From Verrucomicrobiota bacterium (lineage in GTDB: Bacteria; Verrucomicrobiota; Verrucomicrobiia; Verrucomicrobiales; DEV007): 64,000 nucleotides of DNA. The position numbers and the translations under genes are program-made. Location: contig JAGWVU010000028.1 in NCBI GenBank assembly GCA_018970725.1, positions 1 through 64,000 on the forward strand, written 5' to 3'. Under the pieces are notes generated by a model. It had not been told where the DNA came from and made no database searches. It was given only the letters and a program-made list of their open reading frames with translations. Shown one piece after another: positions 8,962-17,634 of this stretch (positions are counted from its first letter, which is position 1; the number at the start of each line of letters is the position of its first letter).

Positions 8962-9645
8962 ATGTTGCCGACACCGGAGGGATTTCAGGGGTTTGATCCT
9001 CTCAAACCCGTGACCGTCACTCATCGCCACCTGCCGCATTGGCGCCAGGATGGGGCCACCTACGCGGTCACCTTCCGACAGGCCGATTCCCTTCCGCAAA
9101 GCCGTCTGGAGGAACTCCGGATTTTGCGCCGGAACTGGGAAGACCGCCACCCGGAACCTCGAGGCGAGGCAGATTGGGAGGAATACGCGCGCACCTTCAC
9201 CCGGCGCGTCGATGGCTGGCTGGATGAAGGATCGGGAAGTTGCGTGTTTCACGACCGGGCCAACGTGGAAATCCTCGCCGCGGCGTTACGCAAGTTTCAC
9301 GGGAACCGGTATCACACCGGAGCCTACGCGATCATGCCCAACCACTGCCACGTTGTGATCCGGCCTTACCCCAATGAGGATTTGGGAAGGTTGCTCAAAG
9401 GCATCAAGGGATCCGCGTCCCGGGAAATCCAGCGGCGCGCCGGAGCGACTGGAGGTCTTCTGTGGGAACAGGAAAGCTACGACCGGATCATTCGCGACGA
9501 GGAACACCTCGCCCATGCCATTGCCTATACCGGAGCCAACCCCAAGAAGGCCGGATTGGAAACGGACGGGGCGTGGCGTTGCTGGGTCGCGGAGGATTGG
9601 GTCCAAGCCGGGTGGCACTTTGATGCCTTCCATGAGCGGTGGTAG
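8962..9645 (+). CDS. REP-associated tyrosine transposase (RAYT, Y1/HUH family)
   Basis: The protein has the N-terminal RAYT signature (TVTHRHLPHWRQDGATYAV), the HUH metal motif in MPNHCHVVI, and the candidate nucleophile Tyr in QESYDRIIRD. It is a single-strand DNA endonuclease of the IS200/IS605-related Y1 superfamily that acts on REP hairpins. AAAGGA at 8948-8953 is a fair ribosome binding site for the ATG at 8962 (8-base spacing, 227 residues). ATGs at 8953 and 8935 are in frame, the latter inside a REP unit. The stop codon lies at the edge of the 3' REP. It is probably domesticated rather than freely mobile, as is usual for RAYTs. Confidence 0.88.
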   Translation: MLPTPEGFQGFDPLKPVTVTHRHLPHWRQDGATYAVTFRQADSLPQSRLEELRILRRNWEDRHPEPRGEADWEEYARTFTRRVDGWLDEGSGSCVFHDRANVEILAAALRKFHGNRYHTGAYAIMPNHCHVVIRPYPNEDLGRLLKGIKGSASREIQRRAGATGGLLWEQESYDRIIRDEEHLAHAIAYTGANPKKAGLETDGAWRCWVAEDWVQAGWHFDAFHERW

Positions 9646-9765
9646 GTTAGGCATTCCTGCCTGACCATAGATCATGGACCCGGTCGGACAGGAATGTCCA
9701 ACCTACCTGCCGACACGCAGTGAAGCGGGATGAGGAGCGTTTTGCCGGCGGGACGGCTGTGTCCC
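9642..9765. repeat. REP/BIME unit, 3' side of the RAYT gene
   Basis: Bases 9642-9706 repeat the 8841-8905 arrangement: an inverted GTAGGTTAGGCATTCCTGCC unit, a short ATAGATCATGG spacer, then GGTCGGACAGGAATGTCC and AACCTAC. GGGACGGCTGTGTCCC recurs at 9750-9765. The transposase gene is thus bracketed by directly repeated BIMEs. Confidence 0.8.
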
Positions 9766-9799
9766 GACCTCCCCTACGTTGCTCTGTGGGAAACCAAGC

Positions 9800-12490
9800 T
9801 CACTGTTTAAAGCGATCGTCCTCCGGATTTCCGCCGCTGAGGACGTAGGCGACGAGATTGAGGATCTCCTCTTTCTTCAGCATGCCGAGCAGCATCGGGG
9901 GCATCGGCGAGACCTTGGAGACTTCCATGCTTTTCACCGTCTTGCGATCCACGTTGACCCGCTGGTTCGGGTCGGAAAGGTCGGTGTTGAGGGTGACGCC
10001 GTCCCCGTTCAGGTTGACGACCACGCCGCTGACCACGGAACCGTCATTCAGGGTCACGACCACGGGGGCGAACTGCTCGTTGATCTCCTTGCTCGGGTTG
10101 ATGATCTGGTCGAGGAAGTCGTGGGGTGAATAGCGACCGCCCGCTCCGGTGAGATCGGGTCCGTTCATCCCGCCCCCGTCCCGGAAGCGGTGACAGGCGG
10201 AGCAAGCCGCGGCGGCGAACATCCGGCGGCCGTTTTCAAAGTCGCGCCCGGTCAGACCGGTTTCCGCGGCCTTGCTGAGTTCCTCGAGCGTCCACATCAC
10301 CGGAGTCCGCCCCACGAACATGGTGCCGACGTTTTCAATCGCGGAAAGACGTTCCGGTTTCTTCGCGATCAGGTCGGCGAGTTCCGTCTTTTCTGTGTCG
10401 GTGAAGGTGGCGAGGGCATCGTTGCGGATGAACTCGATGAATTTTTCGAAACTCGCTCCGCCCCGGTAGTTCGCGGCCTTGAGGAACCACTCGAGGTAAG
10501 CGGTGCGCAGTTCCCGGGTCCAGCCGGTTTTGACGAACCGGAGGCTGCGGGCGTATTCCAGTTGTTCTTCCTGGGACACGGCTTCCTTGATCAGCGCAAT
10601 CCCCTCGGCGGCGATGTTGGGGGACTGGAGGTAAGCGAGGGTTTCGCCGAGAAGCCAGTTCATCGGGAAGGACGACGCCGGGAAGGCGGGATCGAGATCG
10701 GCGATGAGTTCGCCGGATAGATCCCCCGCCCCGTCGAAGCGGTTCAGGGTGATCTGGACGGTGCGCACGAGCGTCCGTTGCGACTCCGGGGCAAGCGCGG
10801 CGAAGTCAACCGCGATGAGTGCCCGGAGAATCCGGTCGCGCAGGACGGTATCGACCGGCGGGGTGGGCGTGGCTCCCTCGGGGATCGGGAGCCTCTTGAT
10901 CTGGGGTTCCCCGGCGGGCACACCGAGCGGCTTGGCGGGGACGCGGTGGTAGGGACAGATGCCCCCGGCGCGGGCCAGTGCGAGGAGAGCCTCGACCTGC
11001 CTGGCGGGATCTTTCTCGGAAAGGGCACGCTCCTTCCAAACGTCGATCGGCTGGTGCTCGATCGCGGTGCGCGCGGCCCAGCGGACGTGGCGGTCGGCAT
11101 GGGCGAGGTGGGGCCAGGCGACATCGACGGCTTTCGGATCGGGCTTGCCGTGACAGGCCTCGAGTTCGTGACGCAGCTTTGCGGCCTCGGTCAGGGAAGT
11201 TTCAGGTGCCGCGGCGGCGGTCGACTCGCTTCCCGTGTAGGTGACCCGATAGAGCCCCGACTGGACACGGCGGCCGCCGATCGCGAAATACATCGCGCCG
11301 TCCTTGGGATGGATGAAGACATCGGTCACCGGCAGCGGGGCCCCGGAAATGAAGTCCTCCTTCACACCGGTGTAGCTCGCGCCCTCCGGCTCGAGGTGGA
11401 TCGCGTAAATCTTGCCCCAGCTCCAGTCGAGGATGTAGAGGGCGTTCTGGAACTTCGCGGGAAACTTAGCGCCATAACCGAACGTCGTTCCAGTCGGCGA
11501 ACCGGGACCGATGTTGACGGTGGCGGGCAGGTTGTCAGGGTAAAACTCCGGATACTTCCCGGCCCCGTTGCGCCATCCGAACTCACCCCCGCTGACCACG
11601 TGATTCACGCGGGTGGGCCGATACCAAGGCGTGTTGAAGTCATACTCCATGTCCGCGTCATAAGTGAACAGCTCTCCGGCGCGATTGACGGAAGCGTCGT
11701 AGATGTTGCGGAAGCCCGAGGCGATGCGGGAGAACGTTTTGCCGTCGCGCGAGACGCGGTAGATGATCCCGCCGGGCGCGAGGACGTGGCGGTTGTGGCC
11801 GCGACCGTCAGGCATGCGCTGGAGGAGGTGATCCTCGCCCCAAATCGCCGGGACCGGAGAGGCGGGATCGGCCTCGGCCGGGATCGTGTTGTTGCCGGAG
11901 ATGAGATAAAAATCCTCGCTGCCGGGCACGGGGACGATGGCATGGACCCCGTGGTCGCCCTTGGAATCCATCGCGCGGAGGACTTCGACGTGCTCGAGTC
12001 GGTCATCGCCATCGCGGTCGGTCACCTTGTAAAAGCCGCTCGAAATCTTCTGCTCGTAATCGTTCACCCCGACGTAAAGGGCGCCGTCGGCGAAGTGCAT
12101 TCCGTTGACCGCGCGGATGGGGGCGGGCACCTTTTCAACGGCCTTGGGATCGAGCGGCTGACCGGCCGGAGGGGCCGGGAAGCGGTAGAGACCACCGTAT
12201 TGGTCGCTGGCGTAGATGCGGCCCTTGTCATCGGCGCAAAGCGCCACCCACGAACCCTGCCCCTCCCCGGGAACGGAGTAGAGGAGTTCCACCCGGAACC
12301 CTTCGGGTGCCTTGATCCGCGAAACGGGCGTGGCCACGTTGGCTCCGACGGCGGGGCCGACCTGCGCCTGGGGCGGCGGACCGGGAGGCTTGGCCTTCGC
12401 CTTGCCCTTGCCGCCTTCCTGCCCGGACGCGGACAGGCAGGTGAAAAGGATCGCCGGAAGGCACAGAAACGAACCGAGGGGAAATTTCAT
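9800..12490 (-). CDS. PVC-type haem-binding dehydrogenase, exported
   Basis: The 896-residue protein has a signal peptide (MKFPLGSFLCLPAILFTCLS) and a GK/AK/P-rich linker. Residues about 60-420 form a propeller like membrane-bound or sorbosone-type dehydrogenases (YASDQYGGLYRFP, WSWGKIYAI). Residues about 430-690 are helical and HEAT-like. The C-terminal cytochrome module carries CSACH near residue 763 and the downstream NPSKEIN and LNDGSVVSGVV motifs of the Pirellula/Verrucomicrobium haem domain. Such proteins are thought to oxidise sugars or related compounds in the periplasm, but the substrate is unknown. It stands alone, 71 bases downstream of the pseudopilin-like gene. Confidence 0.85.
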   Translation of the reverse strand: MKFPLGSFLCLPAILFTCLSASGQEGGKGKAKAKPPGPPPQAQVGPAVGANVATPVSRIKAPEGFRVELLYSVPGEGQGSWVALCADDKGRIYASDQYGGLYRFPAPPAGQPLDPKAVEKVPAPIRAVNGMHFADGALYVGVNDYEQKISSGFYKVTDRDGDDRLEHVEVLRAMDSKGDHGVHAIVPVPGSEDFYLISGNNTIPAEADPASPVPAIWGEDHLLQRMPDGRGHNRHVLAPGGIIYRVSRDGKTFSRIASGFRNIYDASVNRAGELFTYDADMEYDFNTPWYRPTRVNHVVSGGEFGWRNGAGKYPEFYPDNLPATVNIGPGSPTGTTFGYGAKFPAKFQNALYILDWSWGKIYAIHLEPEGASYTGVKEDFISGAPLPVTDVFIHPKDGAMYFAIGGRRVQSGLYRVTYTGSESTAAAAPETSLTEAAKLRHELEACHGKPDPKAVDVAWPHLAHADRHVRWAARTAIEHQPIDVWKERALSEKDPARQVEALLALARAGGICPYHRVPAKPLGVPAGEPQIKRLPIPEGATPTPPVDTVLRDRILRALIAVDFAALAPESQRTLVRTVQITLNRFDGAGDLSGELIADLDPAFPASSFPMNWLLGETLAYLQSPNIAAEGIALIKEAVSQEEQLEYARSLRFVKTGWTRELRTAYLEWFLKAANYRGGASFEKFIEFIRNDALATFTDTEKTELADLIAKKPERLSAIENVGTMFVGRTPVMWTLEELSKAAETGLTGRDFENGRRMFAAAACSACHRFRDGGGMNGPDLTGAGGRYSPHDFLDQIINPSKEINEQFAPVVVTLNDGSVVSGVVVNLNGDGVTLNTDLSDPNQRVNVDRKTVKSMEVSKVSPMPPMLLGMLKKEEILNLVAYVLSGGNPEDDRFKQ

Positions 12491-12561
12491 GGGCTAAGAT
12501 GGTGCCTTTTCAACTCCGGCGCACGTCGGAAGTCGCGCGGGTTCCGGCGGAGTTTGAGCGA

Positions 12562-13095
12562 TCAGGGCGGAGGCGGTTCCACGACGTCATCGGCGGTGAA
12601 CAGGGTGCCGTCCGGACCGGCAGAGCGCACTTCGATCCAACGGCCGCTGATCGCGTGAATGTGAAACGGCCGTCCCCAGCGATCACAGAGGCGTCCCCGG
12701 GCATCGAGGCGTGCATGATCCGGCGGGAGCAGCGCGCGCTTCAGCGGATTCCTCCCGGTCAGCACCTTGACGAGATCCTCGTTGTCCCCGACCGGCGGCC
12801 CGGGGCGGTTCTGCAAGGCGGAGGTGTATTGGGAAAAGAGCTGCCTGACCAGCCGGACTTCTTCCTGCGGAGCCATCGCCGGATCGGCAAGCAGGTCCGC
12901 CAGCGGTGAATGAGGCCCCGCGGAGGATGAGGATCGCGCCGGAACCGATGGCGGCGCAGCGACCGCGACGGGTGGCCAGGGACGGGATGCAGTGGATCCG
13001 GGCTCCGCGCTCCCGCTGCCCTCCGGCCCTTGGATGCGCCCCGGGATGATCACCGCGACCGCGACGAGGACGACGCCGGCAGCGCCCCATTTCAA
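12562..13095 (-). CDS. Membrane-anchored pseudopilin-like protein of the DUF1501 operon
   Basis: Nothing ATG-initiated fits here without overlapping the DUF1501 gene. The best start is TTG at 13095, eight bases after the DUF1501 stop, giving 177 residues that open directly into a membrane segment (KWGAAGVVLVAVAVIIPG). A Pro/Ser/Ala-rich linker follows. The C-terminus CDRWGRPFHIHAIS...SAGPDGTLFTADDV resembles the DPWG...SxGPDG..GTxDDI end of GspG-type pseudopilins. No prepilin peptidase motif is seen, so it is not a classical pilin. It is the third gene after DUF1800 and DUF1501 and probably co-transcribed. Its function is unknown. Confidence 0.6.
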   Translation of the reverse strand: MKWGAAGVVLVAVAVIIPGRIQGPEGSGSAEPGSTASRPWPPVAVAAPPSVPARSSSSAGPHSPLADLLADPAMAPQEEVRLVRQLFSQYTSALQNRPGPPVGDNEDLVKVLTGRNPLKRALLPPDHARLDARGRLCDRWGRPFHIHAISGRWIEVRSAGPDGTLFTADDVVEPPPP

Positions 13096-13103
13096 AGCAA
13101 CGC

Positions 13104-14501
13104 TCAAAGCAGGAATCCGAGGGGGGCTCCGCCGGAAGCCGGATCGAAGAAGGAGGCGACGTTCGGCAGCACGAGCGGAAGATTGGTTCGGGAAACGCCC
13201 AACCACAACGCCAACTCGGCGAAGTAGCTGTCCACGCTGGTGGTCGGGATGAGGCGACCGCGGCCGACGTCGTATGGGTTGTCCGCATACAATGGCGGAA
13301 ACGCTCCATAAATCCGGTTGCCCCGGACCGCGCCGCCCATGACGAAGGCGTTGCCCCCCCAGGCATGATCACTGCCCGCGCCATTGGAGGTGAGGGTGCG
13401 CGCGAAGTCGGAAGCGGTGAACAGGGTCACCTGATCGCCCACCCCGAGCGCCTCGAGGCAACGCTGAAACGCCAGCAACCCGGCGCTCAGCCCGGCCACC
13501 TGACCCGCCATGTTGGTGAGGACCTCGTCATGATGATCCCACCCCCCATATTGCACGAAAAACGTCTGACGCTTCTGCCCCAAAGCTCCGCGCCCGGCAA
13601 TGGCCTTGGCAATCATTTGCAGTTTCCCGGAAAAGTCACCGGCCGGCCAGACGACCGATCCTGGCAAGGTCACGTCCGTGGCGGAATTGAAGAGTCCATA
13701 GGCGCCGATCGCCTTGACGCGCTTCGTTTGGAACGCCTGCTGCAGCAGGTGATCATAGGTCAGGCCAAGCTGCTCACCAATCGCCACGGTGCGCTTCGGT
13801 GTCAGGCTCCATGGATCGGTTGATTCCGGATCATAGCCTTGAAGCTCCTCCGCACCCTCCGGACCGATCGCATACTCCACCGTGGAATCCCCGCTTTGCC
13901 AGAGGTTCGTTCCGGAAAGCGAGATGTTCATGGAAACGTCCTGCTGACCGTTGAGATCACGCAACAGATCGGCCGCCCGGCCCGCCCAACCCCGGGCGGA
14001 GCGCGCATTGGGAATGGATGTCTGCCATTGTTCGATTTGATCGGAATGCGAGAACAGCCCCAGCGGCAGCGCCCTGCTTGCGTCGTTGACCTGTTGTTTG
14101 GTCACCGGTTCGATCAAGGTTCCGACATTGGCGACGCACGCGGCTTTCCCCTCACCGAACAACGTCTGGATTCCGCTCATCCCGGGATGCAATCCCAAAT
14201 CCAATCCCGGCGAAACGTCCGGTGTGATCGGCAGCAAACTTGCCTGAGGCAAGGCGAGGTCCTGACGAATCGTCCGATACTCCGTGTATTCGGCGCCCCC
14301 CCGCGGGACAAGCAGATTGAACGAGTCGATTCCGCCCGGCAAAAAGACACAAACCAGGGCCCGGTATTCCCCGGAAGCCGGCTCCGCCGCCGCGAGGCTT
14401 CCCGCCAAACGCAGGTTCACGATGGTGTTGAGCACCGGCAGGGAGGCGGCACCGCCCCGGACACGGCTCAAAAAATGGCGACGTGAAAGGCGGGGCTTCA
14501 T
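13104..14501 (-). CDS. DUF1501 domain protein, Tat-type signal
   Basis: The 465-residue protein opens with a twin-Arg signal, SRRHFLSRVRGGAASLPVL, followed by the family start RALVCVFLPGGIDSFNLLVP. FVQYGGWDHHDE and FTASDFARTLTSNGAGSDHAW are typical DUF1501 motifs; the family is distantly related to the alkaline phosphatase/sulfatase superfamily. Its role is unknown but it is nearly always paired with a DUF1800 protein, as here, where the two genes overlap by four bases (ATGA). It is probably folded in the cytoplasm and exported by Tat. Confidence 0.9.
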   Translation of the reverse strand: MKPRLSRRHFLSRVRGGAASLPVLNTIVNLRLAGSLAAAEPASGEYRALVCVFLPGGIDSFNLLVPRGGAEYTEYRTIRQDLALPQASLLPITPDVSPGLDLGLHPGMSGIQTLFGEGKAACVANVGTLIEPVTKQQVNDASRALPLGLFSHSDQIEQWQTSIPNARSARGWAGRAADLLRDLNGQQDVSMNISLSGTNLWQSGDSTVEYAIGPEGAEELQGYDPESTDPWSLTPKRTVAIGEQLGLTYDHLLQQAFQTKRVKAIGAYGLFNSATDVTLPGSVVWPAGDFSGKLQMIAKAIAGRGALGQKRQTFFVQYGGWDHHDEVLTNMAGQVAGLSAGLLAFQRCLEALGVGDQVTLFTASDFARTLTSNGAGSDHAWGGNAFVMGGAVRGNRIYGAFPPLYADNPYDVGRGRLIPTTSVDSYFAELALWLGVSRTNLPLVLPNVASFFDPASGGAPLGFLL

Positions 14502-16561
14502 CGTTGGACTGCGTATTCAGGCAGGGTGCAAATCAGATAAATGGCATTCCAGACACGCTCTTTTTTCCACTCCCAAACCGTGTTGTCGATCGATTCGACG
14601 AATTCCCGGATGATGCGGTGTTGCTCCGGGTCCAGGGTGCCTCCGGTCAGGACCAGGTCGAGGCGTCGCATCAGCGCCGGGACATCGTTCACCAAGGACA
14701 TCTCCACCCGGAGCCCTGGCAGGACCAGATTGCGCCAATTCGCATCCCCCCATCGGTTGAAACCCTGCCGCAGCGCGTTGAAGTGGTAGTTCGGCACGGA
14801 AACAGCGCTGATGGAATGCAAAATCTGGAACTCGGGAGCCACCAGACCGGCGTCACTCAACGGTCCGGCAGGCACATAACCGGGCCGGAAAAAGTTGAAG
14901 ACACTTGGACTGGAATAGGGCTGCTGGAAATGGATCTCATCGAGATACGCCAGGGGCCAGGACCCGTTGGCGGAACGGGCGTTGAAAGCCCTCGCCAGGT
15001 TCACGGTGCGGAGATAGGGCTCTTTCATTTTGCCATACGTCGAGCTGGAAAGGTTCGTTTCCAAGCGCGCCTCCGGATCCAGCAGGATCGCCTTGATCAC
15101 CGCCTTCATATCTCCCCGGACCCCGGACCCGTTGTTGGCGAAGGCTTGGGCCACCCGGCTTATATAATCCGGAGAAGGATTGGAGGTCACGAGGCGCTGG
15201 ATCAACTGCCTGCCAATGAACGGGCCGGTGTTGGGATGGTGGAACAAACAATCGATGGCCGCCTCGACATCCAACATCCCTGACACTCCGCGGTCGGGCG
15301 ACGCCGGATCAAAAGCGGGCCGGGCCGGGAGCACCACCCCGTTGAGCAACACCTTTGGCGCCATGTCATGGTATTCATCCCACATCCGCATCGGCGCCGT
15401 GTAGTTCTCCGGAGGCCACCAGAACTCCGTTCCACGTTTTCCACCAAAACTCAGCCCCGTGAACACCCGGGCGAAAGCGGTGATCGTGTTGTTGTCATAA
15501 GCCGGCACCGGCTGTCCTCCCGACAACACCCGTGTCCCGTCGGGATTCAGCTCCCAGAGACCGATGCTGAAGAGTTGCATCACTTCCCGCGCGAAGTTTT
15601 CGTCCGGAAAGGTTCCCGCCTCCGGATCCGCCTTGCGGTTCTTCAAATGGCTCAGGTAAGTGCCCATGCAGGGATGGAGCGCCACGCCGCGGAGCAGGCC
15701 GCGGAAATTCCCGAAGGCTCCCGTGACCAGCATATCATAATACGAGGTCATGCCCTGCGGCTGGTTGCTCAAGTCGTCCAACCGATCGGAGACCACAAAA
15801 ATCTCACTCAGCGCGAAGGCCACCCGCTGCCGCAACGGATCGATGGCCGACGGCCCGATGGCCCGTTCCCACCATGGCCGGACTTTGCTATCCCAAGAGA
15901 CCGGCTTCCTCGCCCGCACCATGGCATCGAGCGTTGGCGTGTGCAGGCCCGGTTTTGTCCGGAACTGCCCATCGATCCACCGTGCGAACCCCAGCGACAT
16001 GACCGATTCCACGTTTTCCGGAACCATGTCCCGGTCCGAGATCGAGTCCGCCGACGGGCCGAAGGCGGCTTGGAACAAAAACCGGGCCGCCTCCTTCGCC
16101 CCCGGCTTTGTCCCGGAATCACTCAGCGTCAAGGTGACGGCCCGCCGTTTCGCTTCCGCCGGCAAGCTGTAGCCGGGGTCCGCCTGCAAGGTCACCACCA
16201 TCGTTTCCGGCCGCTCCACCACCGCATCCTGCAGAGGAGCGAACGACAGCGTCACCTCACGTTCCCCGTCCGGGATCACGATCGCGTTGCCGGGGTTCAC
16301 CGCATAATCCACCCCGGAGACCGCCGTGCCCGAGAGGGCGAACCGCACCGTCAGGCTTCCGGTGGTTCCCGCCCGGCGGAAAGCCACCACGCCCGGGTCC
16401 CGCCAGTTCTCGGAGAGGAGGTCGTCCACCGCGATCACATCGATTCCTTCCGCCCGGGCGCCCGGGGCGGTCCAGAGGGACAAAGCCAAGGCCAGCACCA
16501 CAAGGAGCGGAAGCCTCGCCTCTCCCACCCGCGCCCCGCGCCCGCAGGAGTTTCCGGTCAT
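14498..16561 (-). CDS. DUF1800 protein with N-terminal Calx-beta domain
   Basis: The 687-residue precursor has a signal peptide (LPLLVVLALALSLWTAPGARA). Residues about 45-150 form a Calx-beta-like domain (GTAVSGVDY, IPDGEREVTLSFAPLQDAV). The remainder is DUF1800, with ARFLFQAAFGPS, FAREVMQLFSIGLWEL and the C-terminal FNFFRPGY. DUF1800/DUF1501 pairs are abundant in Planctomycetes and Verrucomicrobia and are presumed to work together outside the cytoplasm; no reaction is established. It is first in a three-gene operon with DUF1501 and the pseudopilin-like gene. Confidence 0.88.
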   Translation of the reverse strand: MTGNSCGRGARVGEARLPLLVVLALALSLWTAPGARAEGIDVIAVDDLLSENWRDPGVVAFRRAGTTGSLTVRFALSGTAVSGVDYAVNPGNAIVIPDGEREVTLSFAPLQDAVVERPETMVVTLQADPGYSLPAEAKRRAVTLTLSDSGTKPGAKEAARFLFQAAFGPSADSISDRDMVPENVESVMSLGFARWIDGQFRTKPGLHTPTLDAMVRARKPVSWDSKVRPWWERAIGPSAIDPLRQRVAFALSEIFVVSDRLDDLSNQPQGMTSYYDMLVTGAFGNFRGLLRGVALHPCMGTYLSHLKNRKADPEAGTFPDENFAREVMQLFSIGLWELNPDGTRVLSGGQPVPAYDNNTITAFARVFTGLSFGGKRGTEFWWPPENYTAPMRMWDEYHDMAPKVLLNGVVLPARPAFDPASPDRGVSGMLDVEAAIDCLFHHPNTGPFIGRQLIQRLVTSNPSPDYISRVAQAFANNGSGVRGDMKAVIKAILLDPEARLETNLSSSTYGKMKEPYLRTVNLARAFNARSANGSWPLAYLDEIHFQQPYSSPSVFNFFRPGYVPAGPLSDAGLVAPEFQILHSISAVSVPNYHFNALRQGFNRWGDANWRNLVLPGLRVEMSLVNDVPALMRRLDLVLTGGTLDPEQHRIIREFVESIDNTVWEWKKERVWNAIYLICTLPEYAVQR

Positions 16562-16633
16562 GGCCTGCAGACTAGAGGAAAAAGAGCCGCGAGGTCAATT
16601 CCGTTTTCAGGGATCCCGCCTCACCCCGCCCCG

Positions 16634-17533
16634 TCAGGCGCCGCTCCGCGGGGGGGTGCGGGCGTCGTAGGGGCGCAACAAATCCCGCAACACGAGGTTG
16701 GGGAAACGCCGCGTGATGGTGATGGCGTGGAAGGTCTCACGGATCTCCACGATCCGATGGCGCTCAACCAGGAGGCCTTGGTCCAACTCGCGCCGCACCA
16801 CCACCGGCGGGACCAGCGCCAATCCGGCCCCTTCCGAGGCAAGGAGACGCAACATCGCCATGTCATCCACTTCCGCGGCGATCATCGGCCGAACGCCGAG
16901 GCGCTCCATCAAGCCATCGAACGCCGCCCGCAAGTTGCTGTCGTGCCCCGGCAGGACGAGCGGGGTCGTGGCGAGATCCTCGGGAAAGCGAAAGCGCTCG
17001 CGCCGCCGCGAGGCCAGTTCCACGAGGCTGACCGGTTGTTCATCAAGCAAGCGGGAATGCCAGGGGGTCTCGCCATCCCGCGGCACCGCCAGATTGGAGA
17101 GCACCACGTCGAGCAGGTGCGCCTTGAGCATCGCCAAAAGCTCGCGCAAATTTCCGGAGCGCAGCACCAATTCCACATCTTCCCGGCCGACCAGGGGACG
17201 CAACAGGCCCGCCTGGAAGTTCCGTGAAAGGGTGGCGACCGCTCCGACCCGGAGAACCGTTCTGCGGCCGGACCCGCGATGCCGGAGGACATCGATCATC
17301 TCCTCCCCGGTCTGGAAAATGGTTTCCGCGTAATCCAGGGTGATCCGTCCGGCCTCGGTCAGGACGAGCGATTTGTTTTCCCGGCGGAAGAGGGGCTGGC
17401 CGATGCTCTCCTCCAACTGCCGCAACTGGATGCTGAGAGAGGATTGGGAAAGATTGAGGACCTTGGAAGCGGCGGTGACACTCCCCTCTCTGGCAATGGC
17501 ACGAAAATATCGCAGATGATGGTAATTCAACAT
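16634..17533 (-). CDS. LysR-family regulator, probable regulator of dabBA
   Basis: The 299-residue protein has the LysR winged HTH at residues 1-60 (MLNYHHLRYFRAIAREGSV, LNLSQSSLSIQLRQLEE) and a periplasmic-binding-like effector domain after residue 90. It is divergent from dabB, with about 100 bases between the start codons, the usual layout for a LysR regulator and its target. LysR genes often accompany DAB inorganic-carbon accumulation operons, so sensing of inorganic-carbon or pH status is plausible. The N-terminus also resembles NhaR-type proteins. The effector is unknown. Confidence 0.85.
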   Translation of the reverse strand: MLNYHHLRYFRAIAREGSVTAASKVLNLSQSSLSIQLRQLEESIGQPLFRRENKSLVLTEAGRITLDYAETIFQTGEEMIDVLRHRGSGRRTVLRVGAVATLSRNFQAGLLRPLVGREDVELVLRSGNLRELLAMLKAHLLDVVLSNLAVPRDGETPWHSRLLDEQPVSLVELASRRRERFRFPEDLATTPLVLPGHDSNLRAAFDGLMERLGVRPMIAAEVDDMAMLRLLASEGAGLALVPPVVVRRELDQGLLVERHRIVEIRETFHAITITRRFPNLVLRDLLRPYDARTPPRSGA

Positions 17534-17634
17534 GGAACCGCCTCGCAGATTTCCTCATCCATTGATAAAAGCGAACGATTTTTCGTAGAACATATATTGG
17601 AAGAACCTCTTCTCCGGGTGGATGCGTGAGGGAG
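17534..17634. promoter_or_regulatory. Divergent LysR / dabB intergenic promoter region
   Basis: The region is distinctly AT-rich compared with its surroundings. It contains an ACGA-TTTT-TCGT dyad near 17570-17585 and a CATATATTGG tract near 17591-17600 that could form part of a dabB promoter. A LysR box would be expected here. No exact T-N11-A palindrome can be singled out with confidence. Confidence 0.4.

Noticed and set aside
9800-12490. Possibility that the haem protein is a simple cytochrome
   Set aside because: Only one CXXCH occurs, attached to a large propeller and helical region, which is the PVC dehydrogenase architecture.
10778-12658. Plus-strand frame opposite the haem-binding dehydrogenase
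   Set aside because: The minus strand has a signal peptide, propeller and CXXCH motif; the plus frame has none.
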